A stretch of 64,000 nucleotides of DNA from Pelagibacteraceae bacterium AG-390-C22 (GCA_003278125.1 QCGX01000006.1:1-64000), one strand, 5' to 3'; positions 35,009-45,826 are shown, counted from the stretch's first letter. Notes: generated by a model not told the origin, from the sequence alone. Numbers and translations are program-made.

Positions 35009-36164
35009 ATTTTATTATTTTGCCACCTGTGATCGGTTTTTTACAACCCGTCGTCTCAGGAAAAGAAATTGGTAATTTGAGATAAGATCTTACTGCAAGG
35101 TAAGCAAAAGCTTGTGACTCTACAAAATCTCCATTAATTTTTAAATCATCTATCAGCTTTATCTTTTTTTTAGTCTTTTTTTTTATTCTCTCGATCAAAA
35201 AATTGTTTTTTCTACCTCCCCCAGAAATTAAAAAATGTAAGTTCTTATTCCATTTATTGTTTTTAAAAATAATATCTAAATCATCTATAATGCTTGCAGC
35301 TGTGTATTCAGTTAAAGATGCCGCTCCATCTTTAAAAGATAATTTATTAAAATGATAAAATAATTCAGTAAAATCTTTCACATCGTATGAATCTTGTAAT
35401 TTTATATACGGAGCATCTTTAATAATTGTTTTATTTATTATTCCTGATTTAGCTACCTTTCCATTCTTATCAAAAAGTTTTTTGGAGTGTTTTCTAATCC
35501 ACTGGTCGATTAGACAATTACCTGGCCCTGTGTCTCCAGCAAACAAACGATTTTGTTTTGTCCATTTTTTATTTTTCCAATTTACAGATGAATATTGAGC
35601 TGGAGATAATTCTTTATAAATAAGAGTGAAATTAGTTATACCGCCTATGTTTAAAATAATTACTGGAGTTTTTATTTTATATTGATCAACAAGTAATTTG
35701 TGAAAAATAGGGGTTAGAGGCGCTCCTTGACCTCCATTTCTCAAATCATTCTTCCTTAAATCATAAACAACTTTTTTATTAGTGAGTTTTGATAACAACT
35801 TTCCATCACCCAATTGTTTAGTAATTTTTTCTTCTGCTTTATGAAAAATAGTTTGTCCGTGAAATCCTACAAAATCTATATTTATTCTCTTTTTCTTAAG
35901 CATATCATTTACTACTTTGGCATGAAAAATTGTTATTTTTTTTTCAAGAGATTTGATTTGATGCTGTTTTTTTTTTAAATCTTTAGAACTGATTATTTTA
36001 TCTCTAAGTGCCGTTAAACTTTTAAAAATATCTTTAGGATATTCAAAATATTTGTCCAAAATAGGCTTATAACTGGACTTTCCATCAGTTTGTATTACTG
36101 ATGCATCAACTCCATCCATTGATGTTCCGCTCATTAAACCTAGGCTATAATAGTTTTTACTCAT
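35001..36164 (-). CDS. anmK: Anhydro-N-acetylmuramic acid kinase
   Basis: A 387-residue ASKHA-fold kinase that opens and phosphorylates anhydroMurNAc during cell-wall recycling. GLMSGTSMDGVDASVIQ at the N-terminus is the ATP/sugar site. VGFHGQTIFH, NIGGITNFT and AGDTGPGNCLIDQW are further signatures. It diverges from tyrS with a 58-base gap. It implies that the cell reuses peptidoglycan despite its small genome. Confidence 0.96.
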   Translation of the reverse strand: MSKNYYSLGLMSGTSMDGVDASVIQTDGKSSYKPILDKYFEYPKDIFKSLTALRDKIISSKDLKKKQHQIKSLEKKITIFHAKVVNDMLKKKRINIDFVGFHGQTIFHKAEEKITKQLGDGKLLSKLTNKKVVYDLRKNDLRNGGQGAPLTPIFHKLLVDQYKIKTPVIILNIGGITNFTLIYKELSPAQYSSVNWKNKKWTKQNRLFAGDTGPGNCLIDQWIRKHSKKLFDKNGKVAKSGIINKTIIKDAPYIKLQDSYDVKDFTELFYHFNKLSFKDGAASLTEYTAASIIDDLDIIFKNNKWNKNLHFLISGGGRKNNFLIERIKKKTKKKIKLIDDLKINGDFVESQAFAYLAVRSYLKLPISFPETTGCKKPITGGKIIKFK

Positions 36165-36222
36165 ATGTATTTTTTAATTAATTCAAATAAAGTATATTGA
36201 TTCTACACTGTTTTTAAAAAAT

Positions 36223-37458
36223 ATGGAAAATTCATTTTTATCTGAATTTAAAGAAAGAGAATATTTCAATCAATGTACTAATTCTGAAGAATTAGAACAA
36301 TTGATGAGTAAAAAGAAAATTAAAGCATATATTGGTTTTGATTGTACTGCCTCAAGTTTACATGTGGGAAGTTTACTGCAAATAATGTGTTTAAGACTTT
36401 TACAAAAACATGGTCATCAACCTATTGTTTTGCTGGGTGGTGGAACAACAAGAATTGGAGATCCTTCAGGAAAAGAAGAAACTAGAAAAATACTTTCAGA
36501 AAAACAAATAGAAAAAAATATAAAAAATATTGAAAAAGTTTTTAAAATTTATTTAAAAACAAACAATCCAAAATTAAAGCCAATTTTTGTGAATAATTAC
36601 AAATGGCTTGGAAAATTAAATTATATAAAATTTTTAAGAGAAATTGGAAAACATTTTACTATTAATAAAATGTTAAGTTTTGATAGTGTAAAATTAAGAC
36701 TGGATAGAGAGCAATCGTTAAGCTATATGGAATTTAATTATATGATTTTGCAAGCTTATGACTTTCTTGAACTTAACAAATCTAAAAACTGTCAAATGCA
36801 AATAGGTGGTTCGGACCAATGGGGTAATATTGTTAACGGAGTTGAACTTATTAAAAGATATTCTAGCAAACAAGTTTTCGGATTAACAACTCCTTTAATT
36901 ACGTTAGCATCAGGAGCAAAAATGGGCAAAACTGAAAAAGGTGCTGTCTGGCTTGATGGTAAACTTTTATCCTCTTATGACTACTGGCAGTTTTGGAGAA
37001 ATACAGATGACAGAGATGTAATAAAATTTCTTAAAATGTTTACAGATCTAAAATTAAAAAAAATTGAGGAAATAAAAAATGAAAATATTAATAAATTAAA
37101 AATTATCTTGGCAAATGAAGCCACTTCAATGCTACACGGTAAACTTTCAGCTATTAAAGCAGAAAAAACAGCTAAAGAAACTTTCGAGTCTGGTGGTTCT
37201 GGAACTAATCTTCCAGAAATAAAAATAAAAAAAGTTGAATTAGAACTTGGAATTAAGATCTTAGACCTATTATCATCAAATAAGATCGTTTCTTCAAAAA
37301 GTGATGCCAGAAGAGCAATTAAAAGCAATGCGTTAAAAATTAATAATAAAGTCTTAACTGAAGAAAATAAAATAATTAAACTTAATGATTTCAACAATGA
37401 AAAAGTTTTAAAAATTTCTTTTGGCAAAAAGAAACATTATCTTGTTAAAATTATTTAG
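36223..37458 (+). CDS. tyrS: Tyrosyl-tRNA synthetase
   Basis: A 411-residue class I synthetase. The HIGH-type motif is LHVGSLLQ within YIGFDCTASSLHVGS, GGSDQWGN contacts tyrosine, and the KMSKS equivalent is KMGKTEKG. A C-terminal S4-like RNA-binding domain follows after about residue 345 (SKSDARRAIKSNALKINNK). Length and motifs fit TyrRS of the bacterial TyrS type. It converges on the AsmA-like gene with an 8-base overlap of the ends. Confidence 0.97.
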   Translation: MENSFLSEFKEREYFNQCTNSEELEQLMSKKKIKAYIGFDCTASSLHVGSLLQIMCLRLLQKHGHQPIVLLGGGTTRIGDPSGKEETRKILSEKQIEKNIKNIEKVFKIYLKTNNPKLKPIFVNNYKWLGKLNYIKFLREIGKHFTINKMLSFDSVKLRLDREQSLSYMEFNYMILQAYDFLELNKSKNCQMQIGGSDQWGNIVNGVELIKRYSSKQVFGLTTPLITLASGAKMGKTEKGAVWLDGKLLSSYDYWQFWRNTDDRDVIKFLKMFTDLKLKKIEEIKNENINKLKIILANEATSMLHGKLSAIKAEKTAKETFESGGSGTNLPEIKIKKVELELGIKILDLLSSNKIVSSKSDARRAIKSNALKINNKVLTEENKIIKLNDFNNEKVLKISFGKKKHYLVKII

Positions 37459-39643
37459 ATTCTTTTGATTTTTCTAAAGCTTTAGTAATAAAACGAGGCG
37501 TCAGTGTCTTAATTGGATTAATTGTAGTTTTCATTTTACCAGGCATTCCTTTCATTTTAAAACTAACACCAAACAAACCTTCACCAACTTCCTCAGGAAT
37601 TATAATCTTTCCAATAACTGGTATTTTTGACAAAAATTTATTTAGGTTTTTAGCTGGAACTAAAGTGCCTTTTAAACTAGTCAATCCACTTTCCTCTTTG
37701 TATCCTTCCATAAGCACTGACACACTTGGACCTACTGCATAAAGTTCATTTAACTTTAAAAACCCTTTGTTGTTATTAATTTTAATTTCCATTTTTTCAA
37801 AAGACAATCCTTCTCCCTCTGCCAAATCTGCAAGTCCGCCAAAGTCGGCTAGAGATAAAAGTTTTACAACACCGGGAGCGTTTACTACTTTAAAGTTTTC
37901 AATAATTAATTTTGAGGAAGACGTATTGTCTTCAATTATTGACGAGAATATCAAAACTCCCTCCGTCAATCCTTTGAAAAAACTATATTCTGAAAGTAGT
38001 GGTTGAGGTAAATCCGAATAAACTTCTAAATATTTTCTTTTATTTTTTTTGTCATTTTTCATGGAGATATCTAAAAATTTATTATCTCCAAAATCTCCTT
38101 TAGATGAAATTTTAACAAATTTTCCTTTTTCTATTACCCCTAACAATCTAAAATTCATAAGTTTTTTTGATAATGGTGTGTCAATATTTTTCAAATCAAT
38201 ATGAATTTCTTTGCTTATTTTTTTTAGCATATTATTTTTTGTTTTTTGATTTAAATACTTATTCAAATTCTTAGCATCGTATTTATTACCAGATATTGTT
38301 ATCTTTTTTCCAAAATCTAAAGTAAAATCATTTTTTAGATCTTTTTTTTCAAATGTTTTAACTTTAATTTTTTTTAATGAAGTTAAATTTTTTTTATTAA
38401 TTTCAATTTTTTCCACTTCTATTAAATTTTTATTTTCTTTATACTGTAATTCTTTAATATCAATCTTGTCTTTTTTTGTACTAACTTTTAAAAATATTTT
38501 AGCAATTTTATTTTCTTCTTTTTCATAATTAATAAAATCAATACTCAATTTTTGAGCAAATTCAAAATCTAGATCAATATTTGAAATTTCCTTGAAGAAA
38601 TTATTCTTAAAATCATAGTAATAAAAATCTTTATTATTAGCGCTATAACTTCCTGAAGCACTAATATTATTTTTTTTGTCCGAACTATAACGAATGTTTA
38701 AATCAGAATCTTTAAAACTTAAGCTATGAATTTCGTCTTTTAAAAAGGAATTTTTAAAAGATTTATCAAATTCAAAGAATAATTCATTTACTTTACCTTT
38801 GTTTGTATAAACATAATTTGTCACTTTAAAAGTTTTGTCGAAAGTAATATCTAAGAAGTTATCTAAGTTGGCGCTAATATTTAATTCTTCGTTAACAAAT
38901 TTAATATTTTCAAAGAACGACAAGTAATTAACAATATTTCTTTTGTTAATTTTAATTTCTGTAGAAAAATCAGATTTGATATTTATTTCATCATTTCTTT
39001 TTATACTTAAATTTCCATTTTTTATCAAAATACCTTGAGTTTTACTTGATATGTTTTTAATTAAAATATCTGAAGAATCTGCAAAAAAATTAAAGCTTAC
39101 ATTTGTTAAATTTAAATCATTTCTTATAATTATGTCAGCTTCTTTAATCTCGCCTCTTAATATGAAATCACCAAAATTTAAGTTTTCTTTGAAATACATT
39201 TCTAAATTAATAAATAATTTTCCATTTTTAATTTTGTTAATTACTAAGCTATTTAAATTAGAAGGTTTTGTTTTAATAATAATCTTTTTTAACTGATCAA
39301 TATTAATTTCTTTTGAAGATATATTGATTTTATCAATTTTGGGCTTTGATTTTACAAGTGAAATAAAATCTAAATAAGCCTTAACATTATCTACTGGAAT
39401 TTTTGAGTCTTTATAAATTAATTTAGGATTATTAGTCTCTAAAAATAAATTAATATCTCTAATATCAAATTTAAATTTTATCTTTTCTAATTTTAATGAA
39501 ATATTCTTATTATTTTCTGTAATCTTGTTGGAAATAAATTTATTAAATCTATCTGTTTCAAAACCTATAGTGGACAAAACTAGTGTTAAAGAAACCAAAA
39601 GAAATATTAAAATTATACTTGTGGTAAAAAATATTTTTCTCAT
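37451..39643 (-). CDS. AsmA-like envelope protein
   Basis: A 730-residue protein anchored by one N-terminal transmembrane helix (residues 5-27), with a long beta-rich periplasmic part dominated by Lys, Asn and Ile. The C-terminal region (about 560-725), including VVNAPGVVKLLSLADFGGL, FEKMEIKINNNKGFLKLNEL and GTLVPAKNLNKFLSKIPVIG, is the AsmA_2 type found in YhdP-like proteins. Relatives form long grooves and help lipid movement between membranes. Exact role here is inferred. Its start overlaps the prfB stop (TAATG), so it is probably cotranscribed with prfB and mrcA. Confidence 0.82.
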   Translation of the reverse strand: MRKIFFTTSIILIFLLVSLTLVLSTIGFETDRFNKFISNKITENNKNISLKLEKIKFKFDIRDINLFLETNNPKLIYKDSKIPVDNVKAYLDFISLVKSKPKIDKINISSKEINIDQLKKIIIKTKPSNLNSLVINKIKNGKLFINLEMYFKENLNFGDFILRGEIKEADIIIRNDLNLTNVSFNFFADSSDILIKNISSKTQGILIKNGNLSIKRNDEINIKSDFSTEIKINKRNIVNYLSFFENIKFVNEELNISANLDNFLDITFDKTFKVTNYVYTNKGKVNELFFEFDKSFKNSFLKDEIHSLSFKDSDLNIRYSSDKKNNISASGSYSANNKDFYYYDFKNNFFKEISNIDLDFEFAQKLSIDFINYEKEENKIAKIFLKVSTKKDKIDIKELQYKENKNLIEVEKIEINKKNLTSLKKIKVKTFEKKDLKNDFTLDFGKKITISGNKYDAKNLNKYLNQKTKNNMLKKISKEIHIDLKNIDTPLSKKLMNFRLLGVIEKGKFVKISSKGDFGDNKFLDISMKNDKKNKRKYLEVYSDLPQPLLSEYSFFKGLTEGVLIFSSIIEDNTSSSKLIIENFKVVNAPGVVKLLSLADFGGLADLAEGEGLSFEKMEIKINNNKGFLKLNELYAVGPSVSVLMEGYKEESGLTSLKGTLVPAKNLNKFLSKIPVIGKIIIPEEVGEGLFGVSFKMKGMPGKMKTTINPIKTLTPRFITKALEKSKESK

Positions 39644-40732
39644 TACTTGTTTGTTATCCCGGCTTCTATAAATTGATCAATATTTCCATCTAGGACATCT
39701 GATGGATTGCTACTTTCAACTTTATTTCTTAAATCCTTTACAAGTTGATAAGGTTGCAAAACATAAGATCTGATTTGATGTCCCCAGCCTATATCTGTTT
39801 TAGAATTTAACTCTTTTAGGTTCTCTTGTTCTCTTTTCTGCATTTCATGTTCGTAGAGTCTTGCTTTAAGCATTTTATAACAAGTTTCTTTATTTTTATG
39901 TTGAGACCTCTCATTTTGACATTGAACAACTATCTTGGTCGGAGTGTGGGTTATTCTTACGGCACTATCAGTTGTATTGACATGCTGTCCTCCAGCGCCG
40001 CTTGATCTATAAGTATCAATTCTTAAATCTTTTTCATCAATCTTAACGCTAATATCTTCATCTACTGCAGGATATACCCATACACTTGCAAAACTTGTAT
40101 GTCTTCGAGCTCCGCTATCAAAAGGAGATATTCTTACTAATCTATGAACTCCAGACTCTGCTCTCATCAATCCATAAAGATAATCTCCGTCTACTTTTAA
40201 AGTTGATGATTTTATTCCAGCCTCTTCACCTTTATGCTCACTAATTATCTGATATTTGAAATTTTTTTTATCAAACCATCTTAAATACATTCTTCTTAGC
40301 ATTTCAGCCCAATCTTGGCTTTCTGTACCCCCTGCTCCAGCATGTATTTCAAGATAAATATCGAAATTATCATTTTCTCCTGAAAGAAAACAATTAATTT
40401 GTATTTTTTTACTCGTTTTTAATAATTGATTAATCTTAACATCACAGTCTTGTAAAATTTCATCGTTTTTTTCTTCTGAGGCTAAATTATATAAGTCTTT
40501 TAGATTATTAATTTCTTTAGAAAAGGTTTGATAAGAATTTAAAATATCTTCATAATTTTTTTTTTCTTTTACTGTTTTTTTAACTTTTAGTTTATCTTTC
40601 CAGAAATTTTGATCTAAAAGAGCTTTTTCTATTTCCTTTAGCTTTAAGGCAATATCATTATTCTCAAAGATACCCCCTGATATTATTCAGAGTTTTTTCT
40701 ACTTTGATTAATTTATTTTCAAAATTTTGCAT
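39643..40732 (-). CDS. prfB: Peptide chain release factor 2 (programmed +1 frameshift)
   Basis: RF2, which ends translation at UGA and UAA. The gene starts at 40732 (MQNFENKLIKVEK) and meets an in-frame TGA at 40664-40666. It continues in the +1 frame (CTT, then GAG AAT AAT) to give a product of about 362 residues. The rest carries EIHAGAGGTESQDWAEML, the peptidyl-hydrolysis motif RSSGAGGQHVN, and RSYVLQPYQLVKDLR near the end. The TGA is preceded by an AGGGGG Shine-Dalgarno run as in the classical RF2 autoregulatory site, so low RF2 favours frameshifting. Its ATG overlaps the mrcA stop (TAATG). Confidence 0.96.
40663..40678 (-). promoter_or_regulatory. prfB programmed +1 frameshift site
   Basis: On the coding strand the site reads AGGGGGTATCTTTGAG. 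The CTT codon is followed by an in-frame TGA (40664-40666), and an internal Shine-Dalgarno-like AGGGGG lies 3 bases before CTT. Slipping from CTT TGA to CTT-(T)-GAG restores the RF2 frame. E. coli prfB has the same AGGGGGTATCTTTGA followed by C. The site is intact, so this gene is not a pseudogene. Confidence 0.95.
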
Positions 40733-43080
40733 TAATAAAATTGTCTGTATTTAATAAGTTTATCATAACTATTAATTGAAATTAATTCGTTATTATCAAT
40801 ATTGTTAATATCTCTAGCTTTTAAAGCTTCTATAATTGTATCTTTTTCTCCGAAAGCAGCTTTTAATCCTGTATTATAATTTAAAGAAGTTAGATAAATT
40901 CCTTCAGGTATTTCAAATTCTTTAAAATCCTCTTTAAAAAGAGAGCTCTTAACAAATTCTTTGAAAATTGGAAGAGCGGCCTTTGAGCCAGTTTCATATC
41001 TGCCTAAAGTCTCAGGATTGTCATAGCCTACGTATACTCCTATAACAAGATTTGAAGAGAATCCAATGAACCATGCATCATAATTTTTATTTGTAGTTCC
41101 TGTTTTACCTGCCAAAGGAACTTTCAAATCTTTAAGTTTTTTTCCAGTTCCACGTTTTACAACACCTTCTAAAATTGAAGTCATTTGATAAGCCGTCTCT
41201 TCACTAAATACTCGTTTGTTTTTATATTCAATTTTTGGATGGGTTTCTGAGTCATTTGAAAATTTATCACAACCAATACATTGTTTGTTTTCTAATTTAA
41301 AAATTGTTTTTCCTCTTCTATCTTGAATTCTATTGATTAAATTCGGTTTAATTTTTCTCCCCCCATTTGCAAATGATGCATAAGCAGAAGTAAGATTTAA
41401 CAAAGATGTTTCTGCAGCACCTAGGGAAACGGAAAGCAATTCTGGGATATCATTATAAATCTCAAGTTCATTTGATAATTCTAAAATTTTACTTAATCCT
41501 AATTGTTTGGCAATTCTGACTGTCATTAAATTTCTAGAATATTCAATTCCTTTTCTTAATGTTGAAGGGCCGTAAAATTTTTTTCCATAGTTCTCTGGTT
41601 TCCAGTCTTTTAATCCCACTCCTTGGCTCTCTACAAAAGGAGCATCTAATATAATTGAATTAGGAGAGTATCCATTTTCTAATGCCGCCGCATATACAAT
41701 GGGTTTAAAAGCAGACCCAGGTTGTCTTTTAGCCTGTGTAACTCTATTAAATTCGCTAGATTTAAAATTAAATCCTCCCACTAAAGCTTTTACGTCTCCT
41801 GAATGTGGGTCAAGAACTACTATTCCACCGTTTACTTTTGGATATTGTTTTAAATCCCAAATATTATTTTCTCCCTTAACAAAAATAATGTCAGCAATGT
41901 TAAATATATCAAAGATATTTTTTTTATTTGGGATTGCCCATTTAAGTTTTTTTAAAGCAATATTGCCCTTGAGACCTGAAAATGTTTCAAAATTTATCCC
42001 ACCTTCATTAATTCCTGTGATCTCAGCTTTTTTCCAATTTAAAGTTGGGTCGATTCTCAAATTTTTAATTATCTTTTCCCAATTTGGATTCTTTATTTTA
42101 TTTGTTATCGCTCCTCTCCATCCATGTCTTCTATCGTAAGCCTCTATTCCATTTCTTAAAGAAATAATTGCTTGTATCTGGTAATTAACATCTAGCGGAG
42201 TCCGAATAGACAATCCTTCTGAATAGAGTGTTTTGAATCCATATTTTTCCTTAATAGATCTTCTAACTTCTTCCGTATACGAATTAGCTTCATTCAAAAT
42301 TTCTATTTTTCTTCTTTTTAATATAATTTTGGATTCTTTAAGCTCATTAAACTGTTCTTTTGAAATGTAATTATTATCCTCTAAATTTTGAAGCACCAGA
42401 TTTCTTCTAAATTTTGCAACATCAGGATACCTAAACGGATCATATCTGCTTGGCGCTTTAGGCAAAGCTGCTAATAAAGCTGCTTCGGTATAACTTAAAT
42501 CTTTGACTGATTTATCAAAGTATTCTAAACTTGCCGCTGCTATACCATAAGTTCCTTGGCCTAAATAAATCTGATTCAAATATAACTCTAAAATTCTGTC
42601 TTTTGAATAAGCCCGTTCTATTCTAAATGCTAATATAGCTTCTTTAATCTTTCTTTTTAAAGAAACTTCATTTGTAAGCAAAAAATTTTTTGCTACTTGC
42701 TGTGTAATAGTAGAGGCTCCCTCTAATCTCTTATTTTCACTAATGTTCTTTAAGTTTTTCAAAAAAGCTCTGAGTATTCCTTTGGCATCCACACCTGGAT
42801 GGTTGAAGAAGTTTTTGTCTTCTGCAGATAAAAACGAGTGAATTACCTTTTTAGGAATTGATTCAAATGGAATAAATAGCCTTTTCTCTAAAGCGTATTC
42901 AGCAATTAATTTTCCATTATCAGAATATACTCTGCTTGAGATTGGAGGTTGATAATTTGACAATTTCTTATAATCAGGTAACCCAATAGAAAAGTACCAG
43001 AGAGTAGAAAAAGCAAAAAGTAAACAAATTAATGCAAATATGATAAAAAATTTAATTGAAAAGTTTAAAAATTTGAACAT
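40732..43080 (-). CDS. mrcA: Penicillin-binding protein 1A (transglycosylase/transpeptidase)
   Basis: A 782-residue bifunctional peptidoglycan synthase with one N-terminal membrane anchor (residues 8-31). The GT51 glycosyltransferase domain has EDKNFFNHPGVDAKGI and EGASTITQQVAKNF. The transpeptidase domain has the active serine in SAFKP (AKRQPGSAFKPIVY), SRN (IEYSRNLMTV) and KTGTT (LAGKTGTTNK). An inserted domain between the two (about 300-400) is typical of class A 1a proteins. It diverges from rne across 154 bases. Confidence 0.97.
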   Translation of the reverse strand: MFKFLNFSIKFFIIFALICLLFAFSTLWYFSIGLPDYKKLSNYQPPISSRVYSDNGKLIAEYALEKRLFIPFESIPKKVIHSFLSAEDKNFFNHPGVDAKGILRAFLKNLKNISENKRLEGASTITQQVAKNFLLTNEVSLKRKIKEAILAFRIERAYSKDRILELYLNQIYLGQGTYGIAAASLEYFDKSVKDLSYTEAALLAALPKAPSRYDPFRYPDVAKFRRNLVLQNLEDNNYISKEQFNELKESKIILKRRKIEILNEANSYTEEVRRSIKEKYGFKTLYSEGLSIRTPLDVNYQIQAIISLRNGIEAYDRRHGWRGAITNKIKNPNWEKIIKNLRIDPTLNWKKAEITGINEGGINFETFSGLKGNIALKKLKWAIPNKKNIFDIFNIADIIFVKGENNIWDLKQYPKVNGGIVVLDPHSGDVKALVGGFNFKSSEFNRVTQAKRQPGSAFKPIVYAAALENGYSPNSIILDAPFVESQGVGLKDWKPENYGKKFYGPSTLRKGIEYSRNLMTVRIAKQLGLSKILELSNELEIYNDIPELLSVSLGAAETSLLNLTSAYASFANGGRKIKPNLINRIQDRRGKTIFKLENKQCIGCDKFSNDSETHPKIEYKNKRVFSEETAYQMTSILEGVVKRGTGKKLKDLKVPLAGKTGTTNKNYDAWFIGFSSNLVIGVYVGYDNPETLGRYETGSKAALPIFKEFVKSSLFKEDFKEFEIPEGIYLTSLNYNTGLKAAFGEKDTIIEALKARDINNIDNNELISINSYDKLIKYRQFY

Positions 43081-43234
43081 CTTAAATAACCTAATAAATA
43101 AAATCTGGCTATCTTAGGGCATTATAATCTTATTATATTATTATAAGTGCAATTAATAATGAAATTGTATAGTATATAGATATGTTAAAAAACAAAATTC
43201 AAAATTTCAACAGATTAGAAGGAATCCAAATAAA
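43081..43234. other. Longest gene-free gap, between divergent mrcA and rne
   Basis: 154 AT-rich bases that must hold the promoters of both genes. An AGAAGGAA ribosome-binding site lies 10-17 bases before the rne ATG. A 5-base inverted repeat (CTTAT and ATAAG around nine AT bases) lies near 43131-43149. RNase E genes often regulate themselves through a structured 5' leader, but I see no convincing structure here. Confidence 0.4.
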
Positions 43235-45055
43235 ATGGAAAAAAATTTATATATCGATGCTTCGCATCCAAATGAAACCCGTATTGTTCTTAAATCAAAC
43301 TCCTCAATTGAGGAGTATGAATTTGAAGATAAAAACAAGTTAAACTTTAAAAATAATATTTATCTTGGGACTATCAGCAGAGTTGAACCCTCATTGCAAG
43401 CTGCCTTTATTAACTTTGGTAGAATTAGACACGGTTTTTTAGCATTTAACGATATTCAGTCGGATTACTATCAAATTCCGTCTGAAGACAAGGAGAGAAT
43501 AAAAAATGCTGAAGAAAAAATAAGGGAAAATCTTAAAAATAAAACTCTGGAAGATCTACCTAACGGAAAGCATGATAGTGATCACACTGAAAAAACAGAT
43601 GAAAAAAATTCAACTAAAACTGATGAAGATGTAAAAAAAGAATATAGGGAAGAATTAAATACTTCTTACGGATTAAAAAAATATAAAATACAAGAGGTAA
43701 TAAAACCAGGCCAAGTCATATTAATTCAAGTTATCAAAGAAGAGAGAGGTCAAAAAGGAGCGGCCTTAACTACTTTTATTTCTCTAGCAGGAAAGTACAT
43801 AGTCTTAATGCCAAATACTCCTAGGGGAGGAGGTATTTCTAGAAAAATATTTAATTCTTCAGATAGACAAAAGATCAGAGGAATTTTAAATCAAATTGAA
43901 ATTCCAAAAAGCATGGGAGTTATAGTTAGAACTGCTGGTGCTAATAAAACAAGAAATGAAATAGAAAAAGATTTTCAGAACACTCTAAAAACTTGGGAAG
44001 ATATTGGAGAGAAAGCATTAAATTCTAACGCTCCGTCTCTAGTTTATGAGGAGGGAGACATCATCAAAAGAACTCTTAGAGATACGTACGATAATGAGAC
44101 AAAAAATGTTTATATTGATGGCAATGAAGCTTATCAAAAAGCAAAAAAATTTATGAAAGAATTAATGCCTAAAAATGTCAAGAATGTAAAAAAATATCGA
44201 GGTAAAATTCCTCTTTTTCATGATGCAAATATAGAAAAAGAATTAAATAATATCTTTGAGCCTAAGGTAAAATTAAAATCTGGTGGATACTTAGTAATCA
44301 ATCCAACTGAAGCACTTGTCGCAATAGATATAAATTCTGGACAATCAACTAAACAAATGAATATTGAAAAAACTGCATTAAATACGAACCTAGAAGCAGC
44401 TGAAGAAATAGCTCGCCAAATAAAAATTAGGGACTTGTCTGGTTTAATCGTAATAGATTTTATAGATATGATGAATTTTTATAATAGAAGAATAGTAGAA
44501 AAAAAAATGAGAGAAAGCATAAGAAAAGATAGGGCTAGAATTCAAGTAGGTAAAATTAGTAATTTTGGTTTACTTGAGATGACAAGACAAAGACTTAGGG
44601 AAGGTTCTATTAATTGGGAAACTATACTTTCTATAGATTCTTTTGCGCAAAAAATTATAAAAACTATTGAATATCTAGCATTTACTAATAAGGCAAAAAT
44701 CACAAAAGCTCATATTCCTGAAAAAGTGAAAATTTTTATAGATAACAAATTATCAAAAGAAATAGAATATTTTGAAAAAAAATACTCTTTTAAAATTAAT
44801 CTTATAGCTGATACTAAACTAATTATACCTGAATATAAAATTGAACTTCTAAATAAATCAAAAAAAGTTATTAACACATTTGAAAAAATTGAAAAAATTA
44901 ATGAAGTAAATTTAAATTCAAAAAATAAAGAAAAAGTAACCAAAAATAAAGCCAGCAGTAAAGCAGAACAAAAAAAATTAAAAAAAATTAAAACTCCGAA
45001 AAAAAAAATTAAAACTTTAAGAACATTGTGGGTTAGAAGAAAGAAAAAAAATTAA
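43235..45055 (+). CDS. rne: Ribonuclease E/G family endoribonuclease
   Basis: A 606-residue endoribonuclease central to mRNA decay and rRNA/tRNA maturation. The N-terminal S1 domain ([21 protein letters not shown]) is split by a charged insertion of about 75 residues (positions 85-160). The 5' sensor and DNase I-like domain follow. The metal-binding aspartates are in LVAIDINSG and LIVIDFIDM. The Zn-link CPxC that normally follows the QRLR segment is absent: the sequence passes from [13 protein letters not shown] straight to the small domain, and I see no cysteine anywhere. The basic C-terminus (about 550-606) has no long scaffold. rng would be an alternative name. Confidence 0.93.
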   Translation: MEKNLYIDASHPNETRIVLKSNSSIEEYEFEDKNKLNFKNNIYLGTISRVEPSLQAAFINFGRIRHGFLAFNDIQSDYYQIPSEDKERIKNAEEKIRENLKNKTLEDLPNGKHDSDHTEKTDEKNSTKTDEDVKKEYREELNTSYGLKKYKIQEVIKPGQVILIQVIKEERGQKGAALTTFISLAGKYIVLMPNTPRGGGISRKIFNSSDRQKIRGILNQIEIPKSMGVIVRTAGANKTRNEIEKDFQNTLKTWEDIGEKALNSNAPSLVYEEGDIIKRTLRDTYDNETKNVYIDGNEAYQKAKKFMKELMPKNVKNVKKYRGKIPLFHDANIEKELNNIFEPKVKLKSGGYLVINPTEALVAIDINSGQSTKQMNIEKTALNTNLEAAEEIARQIKIRDLSGLIVIDFIDMMNFYNRRIVEKKMRESIRKDRARIQVGKISNFGLLEMTRQRLREGSINWETILSIDSFAQKIIKTIEYLAFTNKAKITKAHIPEKVKIFIDNKLSKEIEYFEKKYSFKINLIADTKLIIPEYKIELLNKSKKVINTFEKIEKINEVNLNSKNKEKVTKNKASSKAEQKKLKKIKTPKKKIKTLRTLWVRRKKKN

Positions 45056-45822
45056 ATCAAACCATCTATAGGAGAAGTGGGCGTAGCAAAAAATTTTTTT
45101 TTCATTCTACCTGCCAAATATGAGTCTCTGCCAGAAATTACTGCATTTTTAAATGCGCTAGCCATTTTAATTGGATTTTTTGCATTGGCTATTGCACTAT
45201 TTATTAAAACTCCGTCACAACCCATTTCCATTGCAATTGTTGCATCAGATGCTGTACCTATACCAGCGTCAACAATTACTGGAACTTTTGATTTTTTAAT
45301 TATTATAGAAATATTAACTTTATTTTGTAAACCTAGTCCTGAACCGATAGGAGACGCTAACGGCATAATCGCTGACGCACCATAGTCTTCAAGTTTTTTA
45401 GCTAACAACGGATCATCGGTACAATAAACCATTACCTTAAATCCTTCTTTAACAAGTATTTTTGTTGATTTAAGAGTTTCGATCATATTTGGGTATAAAG
45501 TTTTTCTATCTCCTAAAACTTCTAGCTTAACTAATTTCCACCCTCCCATTTCTCTCGCTAGTCTCAAAGTTCTTAAAGCTTCTTCAGAACTATAACAGCC
45601 TGCGGTGTTAGGTAAATAAATTATCTTCTTTGGATTTAAGTAGTCAGTTAAAATTGGTTTTTTTTTATCTAAAATATTTATTCTTCTTACGGCGACTGTA
45701 ACCATGTCAGCTCCAGATGTTTTTACTGCTTGAGCTGTTTCCTTAAAATTTTTATACTTTCCAGTTCCAACAATTAATCTAGATTTTAACTTTATATTTG
45801 CAACTTTAAAAATATCTTTCAA
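45052..45822 (-). CDS. thiG: Thiazole synthase ThiG (TTG start)
   Basis: A 256-residue TIM-barrel enzyme that builds the thiamine thiazole ring from deoxyxylulose 5-phosphate, dehydroglycine and ThiS thiocarboxylate. [13 protein letters not shown] starts the fold, VTVAVRRIN holds the usual active lysine region (Arg-rich here), and [11 protein letters not shown] with GVLINSAIA forms the phosphate site. The start is TTG at 45822: the next Met is about residue 40, and a strong GGAGG lies 8 bases upstream. Only thiS is adjacent; no thiO, thiH, thiE or thiC is in view. The stop is shared in TTAA with rne. Confidence 0.93.
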   Translation of the reverse strand: MKDIFKVANIKLKSRLIVGTGKYKNFKETAQAVKTSGADMVTVAVRRINILDKKKPILTDYLNPKKIIYLPNTAGCYSSEEALRTLRLAREMGGWKLVKLEVLGDRKTLYPNMIETLKSTKILVKEGFKVMVYCTDDPLLAKKLEDYGASAIMPLASPIGSGLGLQNKVNISIIIKKSKVPVIVDAGIGTASDATIAMEMGCDGVLINSAIANAKNPIKMASAFKNAVISGRDSYLAGRMKKKFFATPTSPIDGLI

Positions 45823-45826
45823 GAAA

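Noticed and set aside
39643-40732. prfB as a frameshifted pseudogene
   Set aside because: The shift occurs exactly at a canonical RF2 programmed site with its internal Shine-Dalgarno run, and the rest of the protein is intact.
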